Below, one piece after another: positions 36,409 to 44,363 of a stretch of 64,000 nt of DNA. Under the pieces are notes generated by a model. It did not search any database. It saw nothing but the letters and a program-made list of their open reading frames with translations, and was not told the DNA's origin. Positions within the stretch are counted from its first letter, which is position 1; each line of letters opens with the position of its first letter. This stretch comes from Oscillospiraceae bacterium (GTDB lineage Bacteria; Bacillota; Clostridia; Oscillospirales; Oscillospiraceae), in assembly GCA_020025275.1 (NCBI GenBank), contig JAHHSI010000010.1:7446-71445 (forward strand), written 5' to 3'. A program made the translations under genes and the position numbers.

Positions 36409-37950
36409 ATGAAAAAAAGAATCCCTGCTCTTTTCCTGGCGTTGGTGATGATGGGCGCTGTACTCGCCGGTTGTGGAGACAGTAGCAGCCATCAGAACGC
36501 CGAAGGAAATCATGGCTACGAGAAGCGCGAGGCCGCCAACGAGATCGTGGTGGGCATCGCACAGGACCTGGAAGACAGTCTTGACCCGCACAAAAGTGCA
36601 TCGGCAGGAACCAGAGAGGTCATGTTCAACGTTTATGAAGGATTGGTCAAACCCTCTCCCGATGGCGAATTGATCTACGCTGTGGCTGCTGACTGCACCG
36701 TCTCTGACGATGGCAGGACGTATACCTTCCCCCTGCGCGAGGGCGTGAAGTTCCACAACGGTGCATTGGTTACTGCGGAGGATGTGGTTTATTCCATCAA
36801 CCGCTGCGCCGAAGCACCTGAGGGAGGAAAACCCCTTGTGCCGGCGCTTTCTGTTATTGAGGACATTTCTGCCCCCGATGACCGGACCGTAGTCATCAAA
36901 ATCAAGGAGCCCAATCTGGAGTTCCTCACCTATCTGACGGTGGCCATCGTGCCCGCCAATGCGGAGGATCTGGCCACCCAGCCCGTGGGTACCGGTCCTT
37001 TTAAGTATATCTCCCGCTCTCCGCAAGAGAACATCGTTCTGGAGAAGTTCGATGAGTACTGGGGCGAGAGCGCCCAGCTGGATAAGGTGACCTATCAGAT
37101 CTACGAGGATTCCACCGCACTGGTGATGGCCCTCAAGGGCGGCAGTGTGGATCTGTGCGCCCACCTGACCAGTGCCCAGACCCAGCAGTTGGAGGACTTC
37201 CAGATCCTGGAGGGCACCATGAATCTGGTGCAGGCTGTGTACCTCAACCATCAGGCGGAGCCGTTTAACAATAAGGCGGTGCGTGAAGCGCTGTGCTATG
37301 CCATCGACCGGCAGGCCATCATGGATTTTGTGGCCGATGGCCACGGAACGGCCCTGGGCAGCAGTATGTATCCGGCCCTGACCAAGTACTTTATGCCGGA
37401 GCTGACTGACTACTATTCCTACAATCCCCAAAAGGCCAAGGAGCTGCTGGCGCAGGCCGGCTATCCCGACGGGTTTGCGATGACCATTATGGTGGCATCC
37501 AACAATAAGCCCCATGTGGATACCTCCGAGGTGGTGGCCGAGCAGCTGCGCGCGGTGGGGATCAATGTAACCGTACAGCAGGTGGAGTGGCAGACCTGGT
37601 ACGACGAGGCCTATAAGGGGCGCAACTTCCAGGCTACGGTGGTGGGCTTGGACGCCCACAACATCACGGCCCGTGATATGCTGGAGCGCTTTACCTCCGA
37701 CCACCCCAAGAACTTTATCAATTACAACAATCCTAAGTATGATGAGCTGTTTGTACAGGCCATCAACGCCAAGGATGAGGCACAGCAGACGGCGCTCTAT
37801 AAGGAGATGGAGACGCTGCTGACAGAGGACGCTGCCAACCTGTATATTCAGGATCTGTGCGATCTGGTGGCCATGCGCAAGAATCTGACGGGGCTGGAGT
37901 TCTACCCCACCTTTGTTATGGATCTCTCCACTGTTCACTATACCAAGTAA
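36409..37950 (+). CDS. Peptide/oligopeptide ABC transporter substrate-binding lipoprotein
   Basis: This 513-residue SBP_bac_5 (DppA/OppA-type) protein captures peptides outside the membrane. A lipoprotein signal (residues 1-22, LAGC lipobox, Cys22) anchors it. EGLVKPSPDGELIYAVAADCTVSDDGRTYTF and LREGVKFHNGALVTAEDVVYSI are family signatures. The start follows gaaggagaagact. It heads a five-gene operon with two permeases and two ATPases. Other ligands of the family include nickel and haem, so 'peptide' is the commonest but not certain ligand. Confidence 0.92.
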   Translation: MKKRIPALFLALVMMGAVLAGCGDSSSHQNAEGNHGYEKREAANEIVVGIAQDLEDSLDPHKSASAGTREVMFNVYEGLVKPSPDGELIYAVAADCTVSDDGRTYTFPLREGVKFHNGALVTAEDVVYSINRCAEAPEGGKPLVPALSVIEDISAPDDRTVVIKIKEPNLEFLTYLTVAIVPANAEDLATQPVGTGPFKYISRSPQENIVLEKFDEYWGESAQLDKVTYQIYEDSTALVMALKGGSVDLCAHLTSAQTQQLEDFQILEGTMNLVQAVYLNHQAEPFNNKAVREALCYAIDRQAIMDFVADGHGTALGSSMYPALTKYFMPELTDYYSYNPQKAKELLAQAGYPDGFAMTIMVASNNKPHVDTSEVVAEQLRAVGINVTVQQVEWQTWYDEAYKGRNFQATVVGLDAHNITARDMLERFTSDHPKNFINYNNPKYDELFVQAINAKDEAQQTALYKEMETLLTEDAANLYIQDLCDLVAMRKNLTGLEFYPTFVMDLSTVHYTK

Positions 37951-37996
37951 CGAATACGATACGCGGCCGCAGGCCGTAGAGAAAGAGGCGATCAGC

Positions 37997-38935
37997 ATGA
38001 AAAATGCAGCGAAGAAATTAGGGATGATGCTGCTGACCATGCTGATCGTCTCTTTTCTGGCGTTTTTGGCCTTTCAGGTGATTACCGGCGACCCTACCAA
38101 CACGCTGCTGGGCAGCGAGGCAACGCCGGAGCGCGTGGAGGCCCTGCGGGAAGAGCTGGGGCTCAACCGCCCCTTCTTCGTGCGCTATTTTGACTGGATC
38201 ATCCACTTTGTCCAGGGTGATTTCGGCAAGTCCTACAGCTACAGTATGCCGGTTTCGGAGATGATCTCCGGCAAGATCGGCATTACACTGCTGCTGACGG
38301 CGCTGTCGTTTTTGCTCATCACGGTGATCTCTGTGCCGCTGGGGATCCTGTGCGCCGATCGGCGCGGCTGGATCGACCGGTTTTTCAATGTGCTGGGGCA
38401 GATCACCATGTCCGTGCCCCCGTTTTTTGTGGGCATTTTGCTGACCTTTGTGTTCGGCATCACGCTCCACTGGTTCGAGCCGGGCAGCTTTGTGAATCCG
38501 GCGGAGGATTTTTGGGGCAGTGTCCACTACCTGCTCTATCCGGCCATTGCCATTGCCCTGCCCCGGATCGCCATGACGCTGAAAATGCTGCGCAGCGGCA
38601 TTCTGGGAGAAATGCACAAGGACTATGTCCGCACCTCCTACAGCCGGGGCAACAGCCGCCGGGTGACGCTGTACCGCCATGTGCTGCGCAATGCGGTGGT
38701 GCCCACGGTGGCATTTCTGGCCATGACCATCGCCGATACGGTGGCGGGCAGCGTGGTGGTGGAGCAGGTATTTGCTATTCCCGGTCTGGGCCGGCTGCTG
38801 CTCAGTTCCATCTCCAACCGGGACTATCCGGTGGTGCAGGCCATCATTGTGCTGATGGCCTTTTGGGTCGTACTGGTGAACTTCGCGGCAGATCTCATCA
38901 ACCAGCGGCTGGACCCTCGGCTGCGTCTGCGGTGA
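37997..38935 (+). CDS. Peptide ABC transporter permease (DppB-like)
   Basis: This 312-residue inner-membrane permease has six hydrophobic helices. The N-terminus (LIVSFLAFLAFQVITGDPTN, then the LREELGLNRPFFVRYFDWI signature) is typical of DppB. The cytoplasmic EAA-like loop (YVRTSYSRGNSRRVTLYRHVLRNAVVPT) contacts the ATPases. ATG 37997 was chosen because aaagaggc precedes it; the longer frame overlaps the previous gene. Confidence 0.93.
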   Translation: MKNAAKKLGMMLLTMLIVSFLAFLAFQVITGDPTNTLLGSEATPERVEALREELGLNRPFFVRYFDWIIHFVQGDFGKSYSYSMPVSEMISGKIGITLLLTALSFLLITVISVPLGILCADRRGWIDRFFNVLGQITMSVPPFFVGILLTFVFGITLHWFEPGSFVNPAEDFWGSVHYLLYPAIAIALPRIAMTLKMLRSGILGEMHKDYVRTSYSRGNSRRVTLYRHVLRNAVVPTVAFLAMTIADTVAGSVVVEQVFAIPGLGRLLLSSISNRDYPVVQAIIVLMAFWVVLVNFAADLINQRLDPRLRLR

Positions 38936-38947
38936 GGAGGGGGAAAA

Positions 38948-39772
38948 ATGGGTAAAAAGAAGTACAACGCCTACCTGCAGGTGGGCATGATCCTGACCGC
39001 TGTTGTCACGCTGGTGGCCGTGGTGGGCTGTGTGTGGACGCCTTGGGATCCCTCTGCCATGAATGCTGCCGCCGTTTATGAGGCACCGTCGTGGCACCAT
39101 CTCTTCGGTACGGACAACTTTGGACGAGACATTTTCAGCCGTGTTATGAAGGGACTGTCCACCACATACTCCGTCTCGCTATGTACGGTGGCCGTCGGTG
39201 CCGCCGTGGGCGTGGCACTGGGGGCGCTGACCGGCTATTTCGGCGGCGTGGTGGACGACGTGCTGATGCGTGTCAATGATGCCCTGACGGCGTTTCCCAG
39301 TATTTTGTTGGCACTGGTGTTCATTTCGATTTTGGGGTTTGGCAAATATAATGTGATTTTGTCGCTCTCGGTGGCTTTTATTCCCGGCTATGTCCGGGTG
39401 GTGCGCAGTGAGTTTGCCCGCCATCGGGAAATGAACTATGTAAAGAGCGCCCAGCTCATGGGCGCCGGACACGCCCGCATTATTTTTCTGCATATTCTGC
39501 CCAATACCCGTGCGGTGATTTTGCCCACGCTGGTCATTGGCATCAATAACGCCGTGCTGGCCGAGGCCAGTATGAGCTATCTGGGCATCGGCGTCCGTTC
39601 TCCGGATGTGTCGCTGGGCTATATGCTTTCCGAGTCCCAGAGCTATATGAGCTCCGCACCGTGGTATGTCCTGTGTACCGGACTGACCATCGTGCTGCTG
39701 ATTTTGGGCTTCAGCCTTCTGGGCGAGGGCCTTCTGGACGCACAGCAGCACCGCCGGCGGAAGAGAAGGTGA
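38948..39772 (+). CDS. Peptide ABC transporter permease (DppC-like)
   Basis: This 274-residue second permease subunit carries the DppC signature WHHLFGTDNFGRDIFSRV near residue 50. The EAA loop follows (NYVKSAQLMGAGHARIIFLHILPN), with about six membrane helices. It starts 12 bases after dppB with a gaggaggggg site, and its stop lies 5 bases before the next start. Confidence 0.93.
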   Translation: MGKKKYNAYLQVGMILTAVVTLVAVVGCVWTPWDPSAMNAAAVYEAPSWHHLFGTDNFGRDIFSRVMKGLSTTYSVSLCTVAVGAAVGVALGALTGYFGGVVDDVLMRVNDALTAFPSILLALVFISILGFGKYNVILSLSVAFIPGYVRVVRSEFARHREMNYVKSAQLMGAGHARIIFLHILPNTRAVILPTLVIGINNAVLAEASMSYLGIGVRSPDVSLGYMLSESQSYMSSAPWYVLCTGLTIVLLILGFSLLGEGLLDAQQHRRRKRR

Positions 39773-39777
39773 GCGCC

Positions 39778-40557
39778 ATGTTGGAAATCAAAGATCTGCA
39801 CGTGCAGTTTCATACCAGTGATCACGAGGCGGTGCGCGGCATCGACCTGACCGTAGGCGATGGCGAGATCGTCGGACTGGTGGGGGAGTCCGGCTCCGGG
39901 AAGTCAGTGACGGCGATGACCATCGCCGGCCTCCTGGATCACGACCGGGCCAACGTTCAAGGACGCATCCTGCTCGACGGGGTGGATCTGCTGCATACCG
40001 GCGGCGAGGAACTGCGCCGGAGGCAGGGCAAGGACATCTGCGTGGTGTTTCAAGAGCCCATGAGCGCCATGAATCCGGTCAGGCGCATCGGTCCGCAGGT
40101 GGAGGAATGTCTGCGTGTCCACGAGAAGCTTTCACGGGAGGAGCGGCGCCAGATGGCGCTGCGTGCCTTGGAGGCAGTGGATCTGGATCACGTGGAGGAG
40201 ATCTATCGTAAGTACCCCCATGAACTGTCCGGCGGTATGCTGCAGCGGGTGATGATTGCCGCAGCCATCCTGCCACGGCCCAAGCTGCTGCTGGCGGACG
40301 AGCCCACCACGGCGCTGGATGTGACGATCCAGGCCCAGATCCTGCAGCTTTTGAAGCGGCTCAATCAGGAGCTCAATATGTCCATTTTGTTCATCTCCCA
40401 CAACCTGAATGTGGTACGCAAGCTGTGCACCCGTGTGGCGGTGATGGAGAAGGGCAGAATTGTGGAAACCGGGGACACGGAGCGGGTGTTCTATCATCCA
40501 CAGGACCCCTATACGCAGCGGCTGATCGCCGCCATCCCCACAAGGAGGAAGCTGTGA
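39778..40557 (+). CDS. Peptide ABC transporter ATP-binding protein (DppD-like)
   Basis: This 259-residue ATPase has Walker A GESGSGKSV (about 37-45), Q-loop VFQEPMSAMNP, signature LSGGMLQRV and Walker B LLLADEPTTALD. The usual C-terminal Cys-rich 4Fe-4S extension of DppD proteins is absent, so it is a short version. ATG 39778 was chosen from conservation; the larger open frame starts inside dppC. Its stop overlaps the next start (TGATG). Confidence 0.92.
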   Translation: MLEIKDLHVQFHTSDHEAVRGIDLTVGDGEIVGLVGESGSGKSVTAMTIAGLLDHDRANVQGRILLDGVDLLHTGGEELRRRQGKDICVVFQEPMSAMNPVRRIGPQVEECLRVHEKLSREERRQMALRALEAVDLDHVEEIYRKYPHELSGGMLQRVMIAAAILPRPKLLLADEPTTALDVTIQAQILQLLKRLNQELNMSILFISHNLNVVRKLCTRVAVMEKGRIVETGDTERVFYHPQDPYTQRLIAAIPTRRKL

Positions 40558-41288
40558 TGGAAGAGAAGGTGTTGGAGGTACGGGACCTGAACGTCTGGTA
40601 TCGGCCCTCGGGTGTACTGCGGCGCAAGAACACGGTGCAGGTACTTCACGAGGTCAGCTTTGACCTCTATCGTGGTGAGATCCTGGGACTGGTGGGCGAG
40701 TCGGGCTCCGGCAAGAGCACTCTGGCCAAGACGCTGCTCGGAATGGTTGGTGACTATACCGGCCGGTATACCCACTATACCAAGCGGCCGCAGATGGTCT
40801 TTCAGGATCACGGCTCCAGTCTCAATCCCGGGCGGACGGTGGGCTGGATCTTAGAGGAGCCGCTGCGGATCTATGGCAAGTACGATCGGGAGGAGCGGGT
40901 GCGCCGCGTACGGGAGATCATCGCCCGTGTGGGCCTTCCGGAGGAGTGCTATGACCTCTATCCGCGCCAGCTGTCCGGCGGACAGAGACAGCGGGTCAGC
41001 ATCGGCGTGGCCCTCATTCAGCGCCCGGGGCTCATCATCGCCGACGAGGCGGTATCGGCACTGGATGTGACGATCCAAGCCCAGATCCTGCAGCTGATCT
41101 CCGATCTGCGCAAGGAACTGGGAATCTCCTATCTGTTTATCTCCCACGACCTCAACGTGATCTATCAGCTCTGCGACCGGGCCCTTGTGATGAAGGACGG
41201 GCGCATTGTGGAGCAGGGACGGGTGGAGGAGCTCTATGACCACCCAAAAGAGGCGTATACCAAGGCACTGCTGGCGGCAGCCCTGTAG
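40557..41288 (+). CDS. Peptide ABC transporter ATP-binding protein (DppF-like)
   Basis: This 243-residue partner ATPase has Walker A GESGSGKSTLAK, MVFQDHGSSLNPGRTVG, signature LSGGQRQRVSIG and Walker B LIIADEAVSALD. The usual EPTSALD is EAVSALD, as in some DppF proteins. It lacks most of the C-terminal oligopeptide extension. Translational coupling through a one-base stop/start overlap with dppD supports an obligate heterodimer. Confidence 0.92.
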   Translation: MEEKVLEVRDLNVWYRPSGVLRRKNTVQVLHEVSFDLYRGEILGLVGESGSGKSTLAKTLLGMVGDYTGRYTHYTKRPQMVFQDHGSSLNPGRTVGWILEEPLRIYGKYDREERVRRVREIIARVGLPEECYDLYPRQLSGGQRQRVSIGVALIQRPGLIIADEAVSALDVTIQAQILQLISDLRKELGISYLFISHDLNVIYQLCDRALVMKDGRIVEQGRVEELYDHPKEAYTKALLAAAL

Positions 41289-41643
41289 GCAGAGCCGACA
41301 GTCCGGCAGGCGCTCAGCGGGGAAAACTACGCCTTGGAAGGGGGCAGCTCCATGGCTGCGTACGTTGGGAGGCCTTCGATAGCAAGAAGAGCTTCAATGC
41401 AGCAGTAAATATAAAATCATAGCGGACGATCGCGGCGGGCTTTTTCTGTTTGCGGTTCCTCTCGACCGAGAAGGATCACAGGTGGCGCTGCGATCTTTCC
41501 TTATTTTTCCTAACGGTTTCTTTATGTGCAATATGGATGTATTTTTCTGATGTATTTGGCGATACTATACAAACAGTTCTTGAATTTCGCCCCTGAAAAT
41601 CATCTTTCGGTGGATAAAAAATATTTATTGCCATAAAAAAACA
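41289..41643. other. Intergenic region of about 355 bases, nothing recognised
   Basis: I found no gene and no convincing terminator for the peptide ABC operon. The second half is AT-rich and leads to the promoter at 41644. An 89-codon minus-strand frame (41476-41745) would cross the promoter and riboswitch and is not called. Confidence 0.5.
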
Positions 41644-41672
41644 TTGACAAAAAATGTAAGATGTGTTACGAT
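41644..41672 (+). promoter_or_regulatory. Promoter of the yybP-ykoY leader
   Basis: TTGACA (41644-41649), a 17-base spacer and TACGAT (41667-41672). Confidence 0.75.
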
Positions 41673-41699
41673 CGAGCCGTTGTTTCAAGTGGCAATTGA

Positions 41700-41835
41700 A
41701 TAAAAATGGGGGAGTAGTAAGCGCAATTTTTGCGTAGTAAGTCAACAGTTCGATCGCTGTGCGATCTGGCTTGCTTTAATTTACCAGACTCATGTGGATG
41801 ATGTGTGTTGCGTGAGCCGGACTCTCTTTTTATTT
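41700..41835 (+). promoter_or_regulatory. yybP-ykoY-type (manganese) riboswitch
   Basis: The leader has the hallmark GGGGAGTAGTAAGCGC (from 41709), a GCGCAATTTTTGCGTAGTAAGTCAACAG arm, further hairpins, and a 3' block (TTGCGTGAGCCGGACTCTC) closing the junction. This is the layout of the Mn2+-sensing yybP-ykoY element. An intrinsic terminator sits at 41842-41866 before the start codon at 41925. Metal binding by this class usually prevents termination, so the exchanger would be switched on by excess Mn2+ (family knowledge). Confidence 0.75.
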
Positions 41836-41841
41836 GTACGA

Positions 41842-41870
41842 CCTGCGCCTGTGCGCAGGTTTTTTCTTTT
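41842..41870 (+). terminator. Riboswitch expression-platform terminator
   Basis: CCTGCGC (41842-41848) pairs with GCGCAGG (41853-41859), followed by seven T. Confidence 0.88.
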
Positions 41871-41924
41871 GTGAACACTGCTCAAGTGGATCAATACATA
41901 CGAGAAGGAAAAAGGAGAAAGACT

Positions 41925-42896
41925 ATGATTGTACCTGTGTTGTTGTTTATTGTAGGACTGGTCATGCTCATCAAGGGCGGTGACTGGTTCGTGGACGGTG
42001 CCACCGGCATTGCCCATCGTTTCCATCTGCCGGAGCTGCTGATCGGCGCCACGGTGGTTTCCATCGGCACGACCCTGCCCGAGGTGATGGTTTCGGCCAC
42101 CTCTGCACTGGGCGGCCATGGTGAGATTTCCTACGGAAATGCCATCGGCTCCATCATCTGCAATACGGCCCTGATCGCTGCCATCACCATTTCGGTCCGT
42201 CCCGGTAAGGTGGACCCCAAGACCTTGAAAAAGCCGGTGATGTTCTTCTTTCTGGCTGCGGCCATCTATGTGATTAATGCCTATGTGACCGGCTATTTCA
42301 GCCGTCTTATTGGTGTGGTCCTGCTGGTTTTGTTCGTGGTGTACATGGTTGTCACGGTGCGTGATGCGTTTAAGGAGCCCGCAGCCCCCGAGCTGGAGGA
42401 AGCCGAAGCCCCCGCAACGGAAGCTTCTCTGGGGAAAAATGTGGCTCTGCTGGTGATCGGTGCGGCCATCATCGCTGTCGGCGCCAAGCTGCTGGTGGAT
42501 AACGGCATCATCATTGCCAAGGCCGTGGGCGTTCCCGAGTCCGTGATCGCATTGACCTTCGTGGCACTGGGCACCTCTCTGCCGGAGCTGGTAACGGCCA
42601 TCACCTCCCTCGTCAAGGGCCACGGTGCTCTGTCTCTGGGCAACGTGATCGGTGCTAACATTTTCAATCTGGTGCTCGTTTCCGGTGTTAGCGTGACGCT
42701 GGCTCCCTTCGAGGTCCCCTGCAACAGCACATTGTTTAACTATAATGCTTCTTTTGTGCTGGATATCCCGGTGATGCTGGGGGTTATGGCACTGATGACG
42801 GTGCCCGCTCTGATTAATAAAAAATTAGCACGGTGGCAAGGAATTCTCCTGCTGGCAATTTATTTCAGCTTCTGCATCATTCAGTTCACTATGTGA
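41925..42896 (+). CDS. Ca2+/cation antiporter (CaCA family, YrbG-like)
   Basis: This 323-residue membrane protein has the two inverted alpha repeats of the Na+/Ca2+ exchanger family: ATVVSIGTTLPEVMVSATSALGGHGEISYGNAIGS (about 40-75) and LTFVALGTSLPELVTAITSLVKGHGALSLGNVIGA in the second half. It has ten or so helices with an acidic loop between the halves. ATG 41925 follows aaaggagaaagact, and the longer frame would overlap the terminator. The yybP-ykoY riboswitch suggests Mn2+ export, although the family is usually annotated for Ca2+. Confidence 0.93.
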   Translation: MIVPVLLFIVGLVMLIKGGDWFVDGATGIAHRFHLPELLIGATVVSIGTTLPEVMVSATSALGGHGEISYGNAIGSIICNTALIAAITISVRPGKVDPKTLKKPVMFFFLAAAIYVINAYVTGYFSRLIGVVLLVLFVVYMVVTVRDAFKEPAAPELEEAEAPATEASLGKNVALLVIGAAIIAVGAKLLVDNGIIIAKAVGVPESVIALTFVALGTSLPELVTAITSLVKGHGALSLGNVIGANIFNLVLVSGVSVTLAPFEVPCNSTLFNYNASFVLDIPVMLGVMALMTVPALINKKLARWQGILLLAIYFSFCIIQFTM

Positions 42897-42984
42897 TGGA
42901 TCGGTAAATCATGCAGTATTGACGGGCAAAAAATTCCAATTTAGCGATATTACGTGTATGTTCTGAAATATTCTTGCAAAATTG

Positions 42985-43021
42985 AGCCCTGCCGTTTTTC
43001 CAGAAAACGGCAGGGCTTTTG
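42985..43021 (+). terminator. Intrinsic terminator of the exchanger gene
   Basis: AGCCCTGCCGTTTT pairs with AAAACGGCAGGGCT, followed by T3. Confidence 0.9.
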
Positions 43022-43080
43022 CGTAATAAATTTTTCTCACAAAGAGTATAAATTATTAATAGAAAAATTTTGCGGAGCGC

Positions 43081-43109
43081 TTGAAATATTTGTTTAATTA
43101 TGCTAATAT
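43081..43109 (+). promoter_or_regulatory. Promoter of the methyltransferase-YfcC-M20 operon
   Basis: TTGAAA (43081-43086), a 17-base spacer and TAATAT (43104-43109), within AT-rich DNA. Confidence 0.65.
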
Positions 43110-43116
43110 TCAAAGC

Positions 43117-43296
43117 ACGAGCTTTTATCTCTGATTTCGACAATAAAGCTAAAACGTATTTTATGATCTCGCTTTGGGATCGCCCGCAGCGGTTGTCAGC
43201 CAAAACCGTATGGGTAAAAAGCGAAAAGCAGAGGGTCGTGACCGAGAGTTTGCTTGTGTAAAATGTTCGAAGCAATAAAAAAGGAGGACGAAAATC
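43117..43296 (+). other. 180-base untranslated leader
   Basis: No gene is seen. Short potential stems (GATC...GGATC near 43163-43183; GGTCGTGACC near 43233-43242) occur, but no known riboswitch class fits and no terminator precedes the start codon. Confidence 0.4.
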
Positions 43297-44316
43297 ATGA
43301 CAAGAATTGAGAGAGTTGAAGCTGCTCTCAACGGCAAGAAGGTTGATCGTGTACCCTGCAGCGTCTGGATGCATCTGTCTGAAGTCGATCAGGATCCCGT
43401 TTCCCTGGCTCAGGAAATGGCCGCAAGAAACGAGAAGTTCGACTATGACTTCATCAAGATGATGCCTTTCGGTGCGTACAGCACGCAGGACTGGGGCGCA
43501 AAGATCAACATCTATTGCGACAAGTACAAAGAGCCTGTCATCGTCGAGCCCGGCATCAAAGATGTGGCTGATTATGAGCAGATTCAGGTCCTGCCCGCTA
43601 CCTATGGTACTTGGGGCAAGGTCCTGCAGACCGCTCAGCATCTGTCCAAGATGGTGAGCAAGGACACCCCCTTCATCCAGACTGTGTTCAGCCCCATGAC
43701 CACGCTGAAGAAGCTGGCCGGCGACCGTCTGGTCAAGGACATGAAGGAGAACCCCATGCAGGTTCATGCAGCTCTGCGCGCCATCACCGAGACCACGGTG
43801 AACTTCGTAGAGAGCAACATCGCTGCCGGTGTGAGCGGCTTCTTCTTTGCAACGCAGTGCGCTACCTACGACTTCCTGGATGATGCTCTGTTCGCTGAGT
43901 TCTGCAAGCCCTATGATCTGGCTGTGCTGAATTCTTATGCAAACAAGACTTGGTTCAATGTGCTGCATATCCACGGCTCCAACATCATGTTCGACGAGCT
44001 GAGCAAGTACCCCTGCAACTGCATCAACTGGCATGACCGTGATACCCAGCCCGACATGAAGGCTGCCCGCGCCAAGGTCACCAAGACCTTCCTGGGCGGT
44101 ATTCAGGAGGTGCCCACCATCACCAACGGCGTGCTGTCCTACAGCAGCATTCTGGCCAGAAGCACTCCCGAGGAGATCAGAACCCACATCCACCAGGCCA
44201 TCGACATGGTGGGCGGCAACTCCCTGATCATCGGGCCCGGCTGCGTCTGCGATCCCAAGACTTCCGACGAGAACCTGATGGCTGTTCGCGAAGCTGTGGA
44301 GAGCTACAAGCTGTAA
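43297..44316 (+). CDS. Uroporphyrinogen decarboxylase-family methyltransferase (MtaA/CmuA-like)
   Basis: This 339-residue TIM-barrel protein of the URO-D superfamily has the N-terminal RIERVEAALNGKKVDRVPCSVW of corrinoid-dependent methyltransferases. HIHGSN (about residues 226-231) and GPGCVCDP (about 310-317) supply probable His and Cys zinc ligands. Such enzymes move methyl groups between methylated substrates, corrinoid proteins and thiols. True HemE is unlikely because there are no haem genes. No corrinoid protein lies beside it. It begins an operon with a YfcC transporter (47 bases on) and an M20 hydrolase, so a methylated amino-acid derivative may be the substrate (inference). The ribosome-binding site aaaggagga is strong. 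Confidence 0.85.
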   Translation: MTRIERVEAALNGKKVDRVPCSVWMHLSEVDQDPVSLAQEMAARNEKFDYDFIKMMPFGAYSTQDWGAKINIYCDKYKEPVIVEPGIKDVADYEQIQVLPATYGTWGKVLQTAQHLSKMVSKDTPFIQTVFSPMTTLKKLAGDRLVKDMKENPMQVHAALRAITETTVNFVESNIAAGVSGFFFATQCATYDFLDDALFAEFCKPYDLAVLNSYANKTWFNVLHIHGSNIMFDELSKYPCNCINWHDRDTQPDMKAARAKVTKTFLGGIQEVPTITNGVLSYSSILARSTPEEIRTHIHQAIDMVGGNSLIIGPGCVCDPKTSDENLMAVREAVESYKL

Positions 44317-44363
44317 ATTCCCCCCTTGCATATTTATAAAAAATTTAGGAGAGATTTTGAAAC

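Noticed and set aside
36094..38040. 648-codon minus-strand frame
   Set aside because: Antisense to the substrate-binding lipoprotein and across its promoter region.
41476..41745. 89-codon minus-strand frame
   Set aside because: It crosses the riboswitch promoter and aptamer and has no coding signature.
41740..41770. GTTCGATCGC segment resembling a tRNA T-loop
   Set aside because: No acceptor, D or anticodon stems surround it; it lies within the yybP-ykoY leader. No tRNA was found in the window.
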